DNA of 28,097 nt from Bacillota bacterium. GTDB taxonomy: Bacteria; Bacillota; Clostridia; Lachnospirales; Lachnospiraceae. This document shows, piece by piece, positions 1 through 8,900 of the stretch. A program made the translations under genes and the position numbers. Where the stretch lies: positions 1 through 28,097 of the forward strand of contig JAEYQV010000077.1 of assembly GCA_023409835.1 (NCBI GenBank), given 5' to 3'. A model generated the notes under the pieces. The model ran no database searches. It saw only the letters and a program-made list of their open reading frames with translations, and was not told where the DNA came from. The number at the start of each line of letters is the position of its first letter. Within the stretch, counting starts at the first letter, position 1.

Positions 1-111
1 AAAACGATTGAATATTTCAAAGAAAATGTCCAGGTATCAGGCATCACAGTCAGTGAGGAGAATGGGTCAGCCATGGTCAGCTTTACTATTCTATGTACCT
101 ATGCGGATTAG
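1..111 (+). CDS. C-terminal end of a PilN-like pilus assembly protein (partial)
   Basis: An open frame enters from the left edge and stops at TAG 109-111, giving the last 36 residues of a protein. The tail has a short helix (TIEYFKENV), then two beta strands (VSGITVSEE and AMVSFTILCTY). This resembles the end of PilN-type inner-membrane alignment proteins, whose C-terminal ferredoxin-like domain finishes in this way. The call rests mainly on context: a PilO-like gene follows after 21 nt, and PilN precedes PilO in most type IV pilus operons. The fragment alone is too short for a firm family call. Confidence 0.55.
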   Translation, partial: KTIEYFKENVQVSGITVSEENGSAMVSFTILCTYAD

Positions 112-132
112 TTTATTTTGGAGGTAATCGCA

Positions 133-930
133 GTGAAGAAAAAGAAAATTACCGGGAAACAGATAAAGCTTATATTTAATATAGTCAGCTTGTCTATCTT
201 CATTTTCTCATATTTTTATCTTTATGAGCACTATGTAGACGAAAAAGAGCAGACCCAGAAGAAGATAGAAAACGTGAAGACGGATATCCGGGTGAGGGAG
301 AAGAAGCTTGCTGAGGAGGACTCTATACGTGAGCGGATTGCGGAAGTCAATGCTCAGAAGCAGGAGATTATCAACAGCTTTCCTCCAACCATCAAGGATG
401 AGGATAACTTTATGTTTATCGAGGAGATGGAAGAAGCGTTAAAGATCAGAACCTCCTCGGTCACTCCCTCGGAGAGCACATTATTTTTTGAGACAATCCT
501 TCCTGCCGATGTAACGGAAGCAGCTACAGCTGCAACAACTCCTACTGCTGATACCATAGCGGGTGATAGCTCTGCTCAAGGCAATAATGGAACTGTCGCA
601 GACGGAGCGCAGGGTAGTACGAAGAACGGGCAGACAGCAGGTGATAAAAACAAAGCAGCTGCACCGGTTGTAACGGCTACCGTGAACACCCTCAGCATGA
701 GCTTTATGACCGATTATAAGGGCTTAAAGAATATTGCGGAATACATCAGGAAGTATCCGGATCATACCATTATTGACAGTATTTCTGTCAGTGCGGACAG
801 TACCACCGGAATATTAGCCGGGAATCTGGTTCTGAAGCGATTTGCTCTCTCCGGAATTAATAGGGAATATGTGGAACCCTCCATCGAGGGCATTGATATT
901 GGCACGGATAATATATTCGGTGCCGACTAG
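133..930 (+). CDS. PilO-like type IV pilus inner-membrane protein
   Basis: The 265-aa protein has a Lys-rich cytoplasmic start, one transmembrane helix (about residues 11-30), a charged coiled coil (about 35-80), a low-complexity Ala/Thr/Gly linker (about 130-178) and a C-terminal alpha/beta part (about 180-250). This is the PilO/GspM layout. In known systems PilO pairs with PilN in the inner membrane and links the PilM ring to the pilus. GTG at 133 is the likely start, because GGAGGT at 120-125 sits 7 nt upstream; the TTG at 118 in the same frame lies ahead of that site. The Ala/Thr/Gly-rich linker is longer than in typical PilO. The gene lies between a PilN-like fragment and four prepilin genes, so it is probably co-transcribed with them. 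Sequence identity to PilO could not be measured; topology and position support the call. Confidence 0.6.
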   Translation: MKKKKITGKQIKLIFNIVSLSIFIFSYFYLYEHYVDEKEQTQKKIENVKTDIRVREKKLAEEDSIRERIAEVNAQKQEIINSFPPTIKDEDNFMFIEEMEEALKIRTSSVTPSESTLFFETILPADVTEAATAATTPTADTIAGDSSAQGNNGTVADGAQGSTKNGQTAGDKNKAAAPVVTATVNTLSMSFMTDYKGLKNIAEYIRKYPDHTIIDSISVSADSTTGILAGNLVLKRFALSGINREYVEPSIEGIDIGTDNIFGAD

Positions 931-959
931 AGGCAGGTATTTGAAAGGCTGGATACTTA

Positions 960-2309
960 ATGAAGAAGGATGAATGCAGTAAAGTACATAGGAGCCTGAA
1001 TAACAAAGGGTTTTCTTTAGTTGAACTGATCATCAGTATCGCTGTCCTGGTTATCATCATGGTTCCTTTGATGAATAATTTCTTCCGATCCATGCAGTTG
1101 AATCAGAAGGCTAAGAAGCTTCAGATACAGAGTAATCTGGCGGCAAGTATCATGGAGTCCGTGAAGGCAAATGAGCTTCCTGCGATCATCGAGCAGTTTA
1201 ATCGCGGGATCGAAGATTTTGATCTGATTCCGGAGGAAGCGAAGGAAGTATTACGTTTAAAAAAAGTTGATACAGATAAGTATGATATATATGTGACTTC
1301 AGACGGCGAGCAGGCGACCTATTACTTTGCTATTCATGGAATAAGTGTGGGGAGTACTGCTTATGATGCGTTAGTAACGATTGACTCGGATCCGGCAGCG
1401 AATCAATATAAACAGAATGACGGAACAATGAATCGATACCCCATGCCGGAGGTAATCAACCTGGATGAGAAAGCCAACGGATTGGTATTCTCCAATGGGA
1501 CAACGGAGGAGGGAAAAGCTCATTCGGATGCTATGGATACAGCAGCACTTAATGATTTTATTTCCATGGGCAGTTCCTATGCACAGACTAAGCTGGAGCA
1601 GACCCCGGAATATCAGAGCTACCTGGAACAATACGAAGCCTGGAAGGATGCCTGTGTACTGGCGGAAATCAATAACACTACTCCACCTGCCGAGCCTGTA
1701 AAACCCACCCTGGCAAGCTATGCCGCAGCTCATCCGGAGTATGACAGATACATTGATCCTGTGACAGTCAAGCAATATGTTACCAAGACCATGAAGCTGA
1801 CAGTGAATAACAAGACCCTTGACTATGCGGTCGAATATAGCTGCAGCTGGCCTGTCGGAAGTAATATTCAAAGCAGCATATCGAATCAGATCTCAAAGGT
1901 AAACTATGCGAAAACGATAGAGAACATATACCTGTTCTATACACCCTCTATCTATCAGAGCTCCCACTCTGCAGATAAGATCGTGCTTCAGAAGGTATCA
2001 GAGAATCCCGTAAGCTTATTCGTTGCAAAGCAGGGAATGGATACGATGGTTTACCCGGTTATCATTCAGAGAATTGGTGATGGTCTGTCTGCATATACGG
2101 ACCTACCCGGAACCGGCTTTATCTCCTATGTGGGAGATACGCAGGAAACCGGTAACACAACCATTAACAACAATATTGTAAAAACCAAAGAAGAGGACAG
2201 GATATACAGTGTTACGGTTGAGATTTGTTCTTATCCGGGAGAAGGTACACCTGTCTCTGGCCGATACAAGGATGTTTTATACAAGCTGGAATCTACGTTA
2301 GTGAGATAA
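960..2309 (+). CDS. Type IV prepilin with large extension (PilV/GspI-like)
   Basis: The 449-aa protein starts with a 17-residue leader ending in Gly17, followed by FSLVELIISIAVLVII. This is a class III prepilin signal with Glu at +5 (Glu22) and a hydrophobic helix at about 18-38. A prepilin peptidase would cut after Gly17. The remaining 400 or so residues form a large soluble domain with a charged, Pro-containing stretch near residues 215-270. PilV/GspI proteins are usually 120-200 aa, so the extension is unusual. The gene starts 29 nt after the PilO-like gene and 18 nt before the next prepilin, consistent with one operon. Its position as first minor pilin suits a GspI/PilV role at the pilus tip, but this is inferred from order and leader, not from domain identity. 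Confidence 0.75.
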   Translation: MKKDECSKVHRSLNNKGFSLVELIISIAVLVIIMVPLMNNFFRSMQLNQKAKKLQIQSNLAASIMESVKANELPAIIEQFNRGIEDFDLIPEEAKEVLRLKKVDTDKYDIYVTSDGEQATYYFAIHGISVGSTAYDALVTIDSDPAANQYKQNDGTMNRYPMPEVINLDEKANGLVFSNGTTEEGKAHSDAMDTAALNDFISMGSSYAQTKLEQTPEYQSYLEQYEAWKDACVLAEINNTTPPAEPVKPTLASYAAAHPEYDRYIDPVTVKQYVTKTMKLTVNNKTLDYAVEYSCSWPVGSNIQSSISNQISKVNYAKTIENIYLFYTPSIYQSSHSADKIVLQKVSENPVSLFVAKQGMDTMVYPVIIQRIGDGLSAYTDLPGTGFISYVGDTQETGNTTINNNIVKTKEEDRIYSVTVEICSYPGEGTPVSGRYKDVLYKLESTLVR

Positions 2310-2327
2310 GAAAGGAACGAAGGCAGT

Positions 2328-4721
2328 ATGAGAAGAAAATGGTTCCAACTGAATAATCAGGGCTCAACACTGCTTACAGTTATTATATGTATGGCCTTTA
2401 TCGCTATCCTGGGTTCCATGATGCTCTCTGTTACTATGACCAATCTTCAGATGAAAATAATCGAGAGTAAGTCGAAGAAGAATTTCTACACCTGTGAGAT
2501 GGCTATGGAGGAGATCAGGACGGGTATTGAGGAGATTGCCTCCGATCAGATAAAAGAGGTTTACGAGAAAGAGGTTATGACGGATTTTGCCGGTTTTCTC
2601 GCAAAGAACAAGGAAGAAAGAAATTCCTATGTCAAAAAGAAGGTAGCATATTATATTATCAAAACAATCGGTGATGATACCGGGTATTCCGAAGCGGACC
2701 TGACCAACGGTACGGCGGTAAAGGTAGCAAACCTTAGCATATTTACGGATTACCTGTCACAAGCACCGGTCGGGGTTACCAGGACGGTTACGGTCGGAAT
2801 AAGCAATACCGATACTCCGATTTATAGTGAAACCGGAGCTTCGGTTGTAATTCAAAATATCCGTGTAAGTCTTACAAAGGAGGATTATGAGACCTCCATT
2901 ACCTCGGATATCGTGATTACCTTACCTGAGTTTACCTTTGATGACGGCGCAGAAACGATTGTCTACAGGATGGATCCGCCCTTTAAGGATTATGCACTGG
3001 TGGCAGATGGTAGTATCATATCAGACCAGTCCTATGTCTATGATACCGTAAATACTGTCAAAGGAAATGTCTATGCCGGCGCTGGCATAACAGTTGACAG
3101 TAATAATAATGAGAAGCACGTATTAAACATCAATGCCGGCCATATTGTGACCAGAGGGAATATTACTGCGGTTGATACGGGAAAAATAGTAATTCGGGGA
3201 ATGGACTCGAAGCCGCCCATCCTATGGGCTGATAATCTGATGACGAATACAACTTCCTCTTATACAACAGAAGGCTTCCATAGAGCTACTACCCTGGATA
3301 TCAGCGGAATCTGCTTTATCAAGGATGACCTGGTACTGGAGGGCACGAATAGTGCTGCAAAGATAGCCGGAGCCTATGTTGGCTTCACGGGAGTACATAA
3401 TGCGGAGGGTAGCTCCATGATGATTAACGGTGCGGGCTCCTCCCTGGATCTGTCCGGGCTGGATTCCTTAATTCTGGCAGGCAGAGCCCATGTGTCTGTG
3501 AAGGATGCACTGAAAAACACGGAAATAATGACCGGAGAATCAGTTGCCTTTAAGAGTAACCAGAAGGCATATCTGATTCCGGGAAAATTCATTAAGGATA
3601 TTTATCATAATCCGATCACTGTTGCGGATACAGCGAATGATCCACAAGTGGACTTCAGCACGATAGATCCGATGGTAGATATGATATATACGGATTATGT
3701 GGATGCGTCCCATCCATATAAAATTGCATCGAAGCAGACAATGGAAGGTGACCAGGCAACGATTCTTCGTTATTGTTATCTGGATTTTCTCAGTGGAAAG
3801 CTGGCAGATGAATATCTTGATCAGTATATGCTGAAGAATCCCACCGCCTTAAATATCATGGATCCGTTCTATTTGGGTACCGTGCAACTACCGCCGGCTG
3901 AAAGTGAGGTCAGCTGTGTCGGTAATCTGATGTCCTATGATGGAGCTACGGTCAGTCTGACCAAGGGCTTAAGCTACAGCGCTGCAACGGATGCGGAGCT
4001 GGATGGCGATATGAACGGATATCTGCTAAATCGTCCGGTTTATAATGATATCTATGCGGCCGGGCTTCCTGCCTCCTGCAAGGTCGGTATGCTGGGAGAA
4101 CAGTATTCGAAGCTCAGTCATTTGCTATATCTGAACAGTACGAGAGCATATCAGGAAACAGATGCTGCCGTGGGCTCTGTTGTAATACCGGGCGGAGTGA
4201 CGGTGATCAGAGATAATTATGCTGCAAATCCCAAGGTTAATTACTACGAAAGCAGTGTGGTCACAGTCCTTGATGCCAGTGTTATTCATCCGGATGACAC
4301 GAATTTCATCGTGGTAAACGGAGATGTTACTTTAAACTGCAGCTTTAAAGGAGTTTTGATTGCCAGCGGAAATATAACCATAAACAGTACGAACAGTCCT
4401 GATTTTCATGTAAGCGGAATGCTTGTATCCGTCGGCTACGGTAGTACGAATCCCACAGCCGGTGGAAACATTACGGTTGGTAATAATGTGTCGGTGAAAG
4501 GCAGACTGGTGGCAGTAAAGGATATCCTCCTGGGCATTAACGATACCTTTGAAGCAGCTGACGAAGCTCCCTTAACCTCTGTGTTCGACAACAACGGTGA
4601 GATCCTTCAGAAGCTCTTCCGATATGCGAATGTGTCGGTAAACTTTACAATCGATCAGCCGGCTGACAATGTGGTGGATTTATCTGCCTTGATATCCTAT
4701 GAGAATTGGCGTAAGAATTAA
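2328..4721 (+). CDS. Very large prepilin lacking Glu+5 (PilX/GspK-like)
   Basis: The 797-aa protein has a prepilin-like N-terminus: QG (Gly12) then STLLTVIICMAFIAILGSMM. Thr occupies +5 instead of Glu. Among minor pseudopilins, absence of Glu+5 is the hallmark of GspK, which caps the GspI-GspJ-GspK tip complex; PilX N-terminal proteins in Firmicutes are similar. The rest holds short Gly/Asn-spaced beta strands at about residues 245-285 and 655-735 that look like a right-handed beta-helix or bactofilin-like fold, consistent with a surface or adhesive role. The size is well above the roughly 300 aa of GspK. A purine-rich ribosome site (GAAGG) lies about 5 nt before ATG 2328. It is tightly spaced in the operon. 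Confidence 0.7.
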   Translation: MRRKWFQLNNQGSTLLTVIICMAFIAILGSMMLSVTMTNLQMKIIESKSKKNFYTCEMAMEEIRTGIEEIASDQIKEVYEKEVMTDFAGFLAKNKEERNSYVKKKVAYYIIKTIGDDTGYSEADLTNGTAVKVANLSIFTDYLSQAPVGVTRTVTVGISNTDTPIYSETGASVVIQNIRVSLTKEDYETSITSDIVITLPEFTFDDGAETIVYRMDPPFKDYALVADGSIISDQSYVYDTVNTVKGNVYAGAGITVDSNNNEKHVLNINAGHIVTRGNITAVDTGKIVIRGMDSKPPILWADNLMTNTTSSYTTEGFHRATTLDISGICFIKDDLVLEGTNSAAKIAGAYVGFTGVHNAEGSSMMINGAGSSLDLSGLDSLILAGRAHVSVKDALKNTEIMTGESVAFKSNQKAYLIPGKFIKDIYHNPITVADTANDPQVDFSTIDPMVDMIYTDYVDASHPYKIASKQTMEGDQATILRYCYLDFLSGKLADEYLDQYMLKNPTALNIMDPFYLGTVQLPPAESEVSCVGNLMSYDGATVSLTKGLSYSAATDAELDGDMNGYLLNRPVYNDIYAAGLPASCKVGMLGEQYSKLSHLLYLNSTRAYQETDAAVGSVVIPGGVTVIRDNYAANPKVNYYESSVVTVLDASVIHPDDTNFIVVNGDVTLNCSFKGVLIASGNITINSTNSPDFHVSGMLVSVGYGSTNPTAGGNITVGNNVSVKGRLVAVKDILLGINDTFEAADEAPLTSVFDNNGEILQKLFRYANVSVNFTIDQPADNVVDLSALISYENWRKN

Positions 4722-4747
4722 CGCTTCGGAAGGGTGGATGGAAGCGT
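4721..4747 (+). promoter_or_regulatory. Hairpin with the ribosome binding site in its loop
   Basis: ACGCTTC at 4721-4727 pairs perfectly with GAAGCGT at 4741-4747, immediately before ATG 4748. The 13-nt loop carries the only Shine-Dalgarno-like sequence (AGGGTGG, 4730-4736). The hairpin begins on the last base of the preceding stop codon. It may tune translation of the next prepilin; function is inferred. Confidence 0.4.
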
Positions 4748-5263
4748 ATGAATGACAATCAGGGCTTTACCTTAATTGAATTAATTGTAGTGATCATTAT
4801 TGTCGGAGTATTATCCGCAGGTTCCGTTCTGGGAGCGAATATCCTAGGGCTTGGTAGTGCCAGAAGCACGGTCAATCGGATTAATACGATGCTGAATGAA
4901 GTACAGATAGAAAATATGACAAAGAATAAGTCATATTTTCTAATGATATACGAAGTGAATGGGGATTATCATCTGAGGGTTGAAGCGGGTGCACAGAAAA
5001 TATCTGATGAGAAGCTAAAGCTGGTCAGGGGGGAAATCACTTACCGGACAAAAGACGGTTCCACTTTTCTGGTCAGAGAGAATTCGGTGGAGGGAAGGAA
5101 TACCCAGCAGAAGCTGGAGGTTACATTCCGGAAGGATACCGGGGGAGTTGCAGAAAACAGAAAGCCGGATCCTGAGGTTGTCACCCGGATTGATGTAATT
5201 TCAGCGGGTAGATCCTATACAATATTCCTGGTGGAAGCCACAGGAAAGCATTATATAGAATGA
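4748..5263 (+). CDS. Prepilin, GspH/FimT-like
   Basis: The 171-aa protein has a short leader ending at Gly6, then FTLIELIVVIIIVGVLSAG, a textbook class III prepilin signal with Phe+1 and Glu+5 (Glu11). A C-terminal beta-rich domain follows the hydrophobic helix. The length and a short leader with a compact globular part fit GspH/FimT-type minor pilins, which load with the I-J-K tip complex. The gene lies 26 nt after the large GspK-like prepilin and 13 nt before the PilW-like one. It could also be read as a generic type II secretion pseudopilin; the prepilin identity itself is secure. Confidence 0.8.
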   Translation: MNDNQGFTLIELIVVIIIVGVLSAGSVLGANILGLGSARSTVNRINTMLNEVQIENMTKNKSYFLMIYEVNGDYHLRVEAGAQKISDEKLKLVRGEITYRTKDGSTFLVRENSVEGRNTQQKLEVTFRKDTGGVAENRKPDPEVVTRIDVISAGRSYTIFLVEATGKHYIE

Positions 5264-5276
5264 TGAGGTGACAGGA

Positions 5277-5783
5277 TTGCGTGTATCTAGGGACAACAGG
5301 GGAACATCATTGGTTGAATTAGTAATTGCCATGGCAATCGCAGCAGTCGTAATCTCCATGATTATGTTTTTTATCAATGTTGCTGCTAAGAGCTTTCGTA
5401 AGACCAGTGAAGAAGTAAACCTCCAGATGGAGGCTCAGACCACGGTAAACCAGATCAGCAATCTGGCGATGGAAGCGAAGGCTATGGAGGTCCTGGCGGC
5501 AGCCGGAGAGAGCAGATACATTTTTCATTATAACAATAACGAATTCTGTACAATCATCTTTACGGATGGTGAGAAAAAGCTTTATCAGGTCTCAACAACG
5601 GATTTGGAACAGGCGAAAACTGCCACTTATAATATGCAGCAGAATTTTCTTGCGGAATATGTCCAAAGCCTGGAAATCTCTGTGAATTCTACGAATCAGT
5701 CAGTTACGATCGATCTTAAATTAGCCCTGGGAAAGGACGAGTATCAGATCAAGAAGACGGTTAAGATGAGAAATGCAAAATAG
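5277..5783 (+). CDS. Prepilin, PilW/GspJ-like
   Basis: The 168-aa protein has Gly9 followed by TSLVELVIAMAIAAVVISM, a class III prepilin signal with Glu at +5 (Glu14) and Thr at +1. After the helix comes the polar pattern typical of PilW/GspJ minor pilins (SFRKTSEEVNLQMEAQTTVN), then a small beta domain. TTG at 5277 is the likelier start because GAGGTG (5265-5270) lies 6 nt upstream; the in-frame GTG at 5268 overlaps that site and has none of its own, and using it would only add three leader residues. It is the fourth and last prepilin of the set. Whether it is closer to PilW or GspJ cannot be settled by eye. Confidence 0.75.
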   Translation: MRVSRDNRGTSLVELVIAMAIAAVVISMIMFFINVAAKSFRKTSEEVNLQMEAQTTVNQISNLAMEAKAMEVLAAAGESRYIFHYNNNEFCTIIFTDGEKKLYQVSTTDLEQAKTATYNMQQNFLAEYVQSLEISVNSTNQSVTIDLKLALGKDEYQIKKTVKMRNAK

Positions 5784-5974
5784 GTGGATACGGATCAGGT
5801 GAAATACGAAACAAGTGAAATGCGGAACAGGTGAAATACGGAACAGTTGAAATACTGAATAGGTGAAATACGGAATAGGTGAAATACTAAACAAGTGAAA
5901 TACGGAACAGGTGAAATACGGATTAGGTGAAATACTAAATATGTAAAATACTAACTAGATGAAATACAAAGGAG
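5784..5974 (+). repeat. Tandem array of 16-bp units (about 12 copies)
   Basis: Eleven consecutive 16-bp units run from 5799 to 5974, preceded by one degenerate 15-bp unit (5784-5798). The consensus is GTGAAATACGGAACAG; perfect copies lie at 5831-5846 and 5895-5910. Variation is concentrated in the last seven bases, and the final unit (5959-5974) merges into the AGGAGG ribosome site of the next gene. Because 16 is not a multiple of three and units contain TGA in one frame, the array does not encode a continuous peptide. It fills nearly all of the 199-nt gap between the prepilins and the giant secreted protein. No spacers exist, so it is not CRISPR. Confidence 0.95.
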
Positions 5975-5982
5975 GTGTTTCC

Positions 5983-8900
5983 ATGAAGAACAAATTAAAA
6001 GGCCTGTTACTGCTTCTGCTTATTCTGGGAGTATCCTTTACGATGCCCGGCTTCATGGACAATACCACCAGGGCTGCAGACGAAGCGGAATGGTCAGAGG
6101 AGGGTGGGAGTACCTTCCATGGCTTTACCATAGTTGAGATAGTTCCCTATAAAGGGATGGGCGAGATCGGTTATCTGATTGGAGGACAGGAGCCGGTAGA
6201 CGGTAGCCTGATCAACTGGGATAATGCTACAGGAGCCTTCGGCTTCCTTGGAGATGCAGTGAAGGTGTATCCAAATTATACGGAAAGTGCTCTGCCAGTA
6301 AGCGGACAGGCTGCGAACGGCTGGAGAGCTGCCTATACCTATGTTTCACAGAACGGTTATTTTGAGCTTCAGGGCAGTAGCGGACCTAACCTATATTCCA
6401 TCAATGAGAACCAGACAGTATATGAGAGAGTTGCGGCCGGCACCGGTGCTTATAAAGCATCCTTACCCGCTAATTACAGTCTGGGTAACCTGTATGATAC
6501 CTATAATACTGTCAATAACAGAAAGAATGTGAAGGCATATTTCGTATACGGACAGCCGACCGGAGTCTCCTTATTCAGTACCTCGAACCGATATCGGGCT
6601 TACAGTGTTACGAGAAGTAATACGAACTCGGGTGATTATGATTATGATGTAGCCGGTAAGGTTTTTGTCTATAATGCGGCAGGAAAAGGGATGTATGATG
6701 TTCTGTTCGTTGCGGACGGAGCAGGAAGCTATTACATGCTGAATCAATATGAAATCGTAGAGGATAACTCCGGAGATTATTCCTGTGATACTGTGACATA
6801 TACCCAGCTATCCGGTAATACGGGCGGTAATTATAACAGAGTTACCGGTGTCCCTACCTTTACCTACCAGCAATATTGGGGCGGTTATTACCGCTGGGTG
6901 CAGGATAACGGAGCCCTGACGAAGCCTACGAACTATTACCGGGAAGGAAACCGGATCTGGGTCAAGGGCTTTAAGGTACAGCAAGGGTACCAGTATTGTT
7001 ATATGGGACAGATCGTAAACAATGAATGGTTTAAGACCATGACCCTGGGAATACCGGCAGAGCAGGTAAGGGAATATCCGGTCAGGGTAATTACCATAAC
7101 CCCGGAGGAGCTGAATAATACTGCAAACCAGCACTATATCGACGAGGCAAATCTATTCTACATCAATGCGAATTATGATCATAACGTTAATTATATCAGT
7201 AATTATGAGAATTATAGTACAGCAGGCAGAGCACTTCCTGCGAATCAGAAGTATGCCGGGGATTCTAATAAGAGATACAATGACTTGAATTTTGCCAAGC
7301 ATGATATCAGCTGGACTGTTACAGATAAGCTGTTTCGTAAGATTGCAGGCATCGGTTGCAATAAAGCGTCTCTCATCATTGATGCGAAGTTTTATATGGA
7401 TGCCATCAGTAATAATCATTCCGCCTATAAACCTTATTACAAAAACAATGTTAACCTTGGAGTGAATTACAATAACAACGGGGCAACCTCACTCAACATG
7501 GCAAAGCTGTATATCATGATTTATCAGAGAAATATGATTGATTTCTATAATTCCTTTATAAATCCTGCGACTTCAATCGCCCAGAATAGAATTACAGCCT
7601 ATGAGGTTTCTACGAATATCAATCCTACAGGGTCCACGGGCAGTTTTATCAGGCCGGACTCTAATAATAGTGCAACCTCCAATGCATCGATATATTGGAA
7701 CGGAAATACCTTTCTTCCCTTTGGATTAAATGCAGACGGAGTTATGACCACCTATCCCAATGCTCAGGCCTTATACGCTGCAGGAATCTATAACATTGAT
7801 ATGACCTTACAAACAACGGATATTACAAATAATGTACTCACATTAAACGGGCAGGATATCTTCACCAGTAAGTTCACCCAGGGTGTTACTGTTCCGAATC
7901 GTAACGCCGGAGACGTTCTTACCCCGGAGGATATTACGAATCAATTGGGTGCAAATAACCCTTCCGGCACTACGGATTCAACCATATCGATTGGAGATTT
8001 TGCAAATATTATTACCAATAACGGATCAGGCTACGGAAATACAGGCGGTGTGTCCTATCCGGGCGGCAGTAATGTGGAAGGACCTCCGGAGGTAAGGCCA
8101 CCGGAGGATCCGGCTGAGATTCCCGAGGATGGAACCGACGGTAGTAATTTACGATCCTATAAGAGAGTTCTGAATATACAGCCGACGGCTTTTTTTACAA
8201 ATTCAGAGAATGAGATCCGAGCAATGCTTTCCAATTACGATGTGCAGATTATCAGCATGACAAGTATGCAGTTTAATGGCTGTGTGGAGGATTTGAACAG
8301 CCGTTATGATATGATCTATTTAGGAAGCGGAGTATATAACAATATCAGCTATAATCGATTTAACACCTTCAGTGAATCCGGAGTGACCAGAACAGATTTT
8401 AATGATACAAGCTTGAATCGATTTATCTACACAGTAGCCGGAGATCTGAAGAGCTTCACCGACAGTCAGACTTATCGCTATGTCAGTAATGACATCACCG
8501 CCCAGAAGAAGACGGAGCTGGAAGCCTTTCGCGCAGCTGGCTATCCTATTGTTGTGGACTCAAACCTGTATGAATTATCCACTACAAATAATGCCAGGGT
8601 GAACAGCAATACGAATATCTATAAATTTATCAATACATCAAAGAGCTCTTCCAATCTGTTCAATTATTCAAACTATACGAATGGGCTGACTCGTTCGGTG
8701 TTTTTAACAAAATTAAAGTACTGTTTCAACACAATCAGACCGATTGTTAAGCTGGAAACACCGATTCTTCCGGATACCTCAGATGTGAACTATGCTTATG
8801 TGGATCCGGTGACACGTTATCTGACCATCCGGTTTAAGCTGTTACCAAAGAACAGTATACCAAGCATTTATACCTATAATGCGTACCTATATCTGGATAA

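Noticed and set aside
1371..1871. 166-aa open frame on the minus strand inside the 449-aa prepilin
   Set aside because: It has no ribosome site or domain pattern and lies wholly inside a gene with a clear prepilin signal; shadow frame.
5784..5974. Short regular repeats that might suggest a CRISPR array
   Set aside because: Units are contiguous with no unique spacers and no cas genes are present; it is a simple tandem repeat.
5959..5982. Upstream ATG 5959 as start of the giant secreted protein
   Set aside because: It lies within the tandem repeat and before the AGGAGG site, which instead serves ATG 5983 and gives a normal signal peptide.
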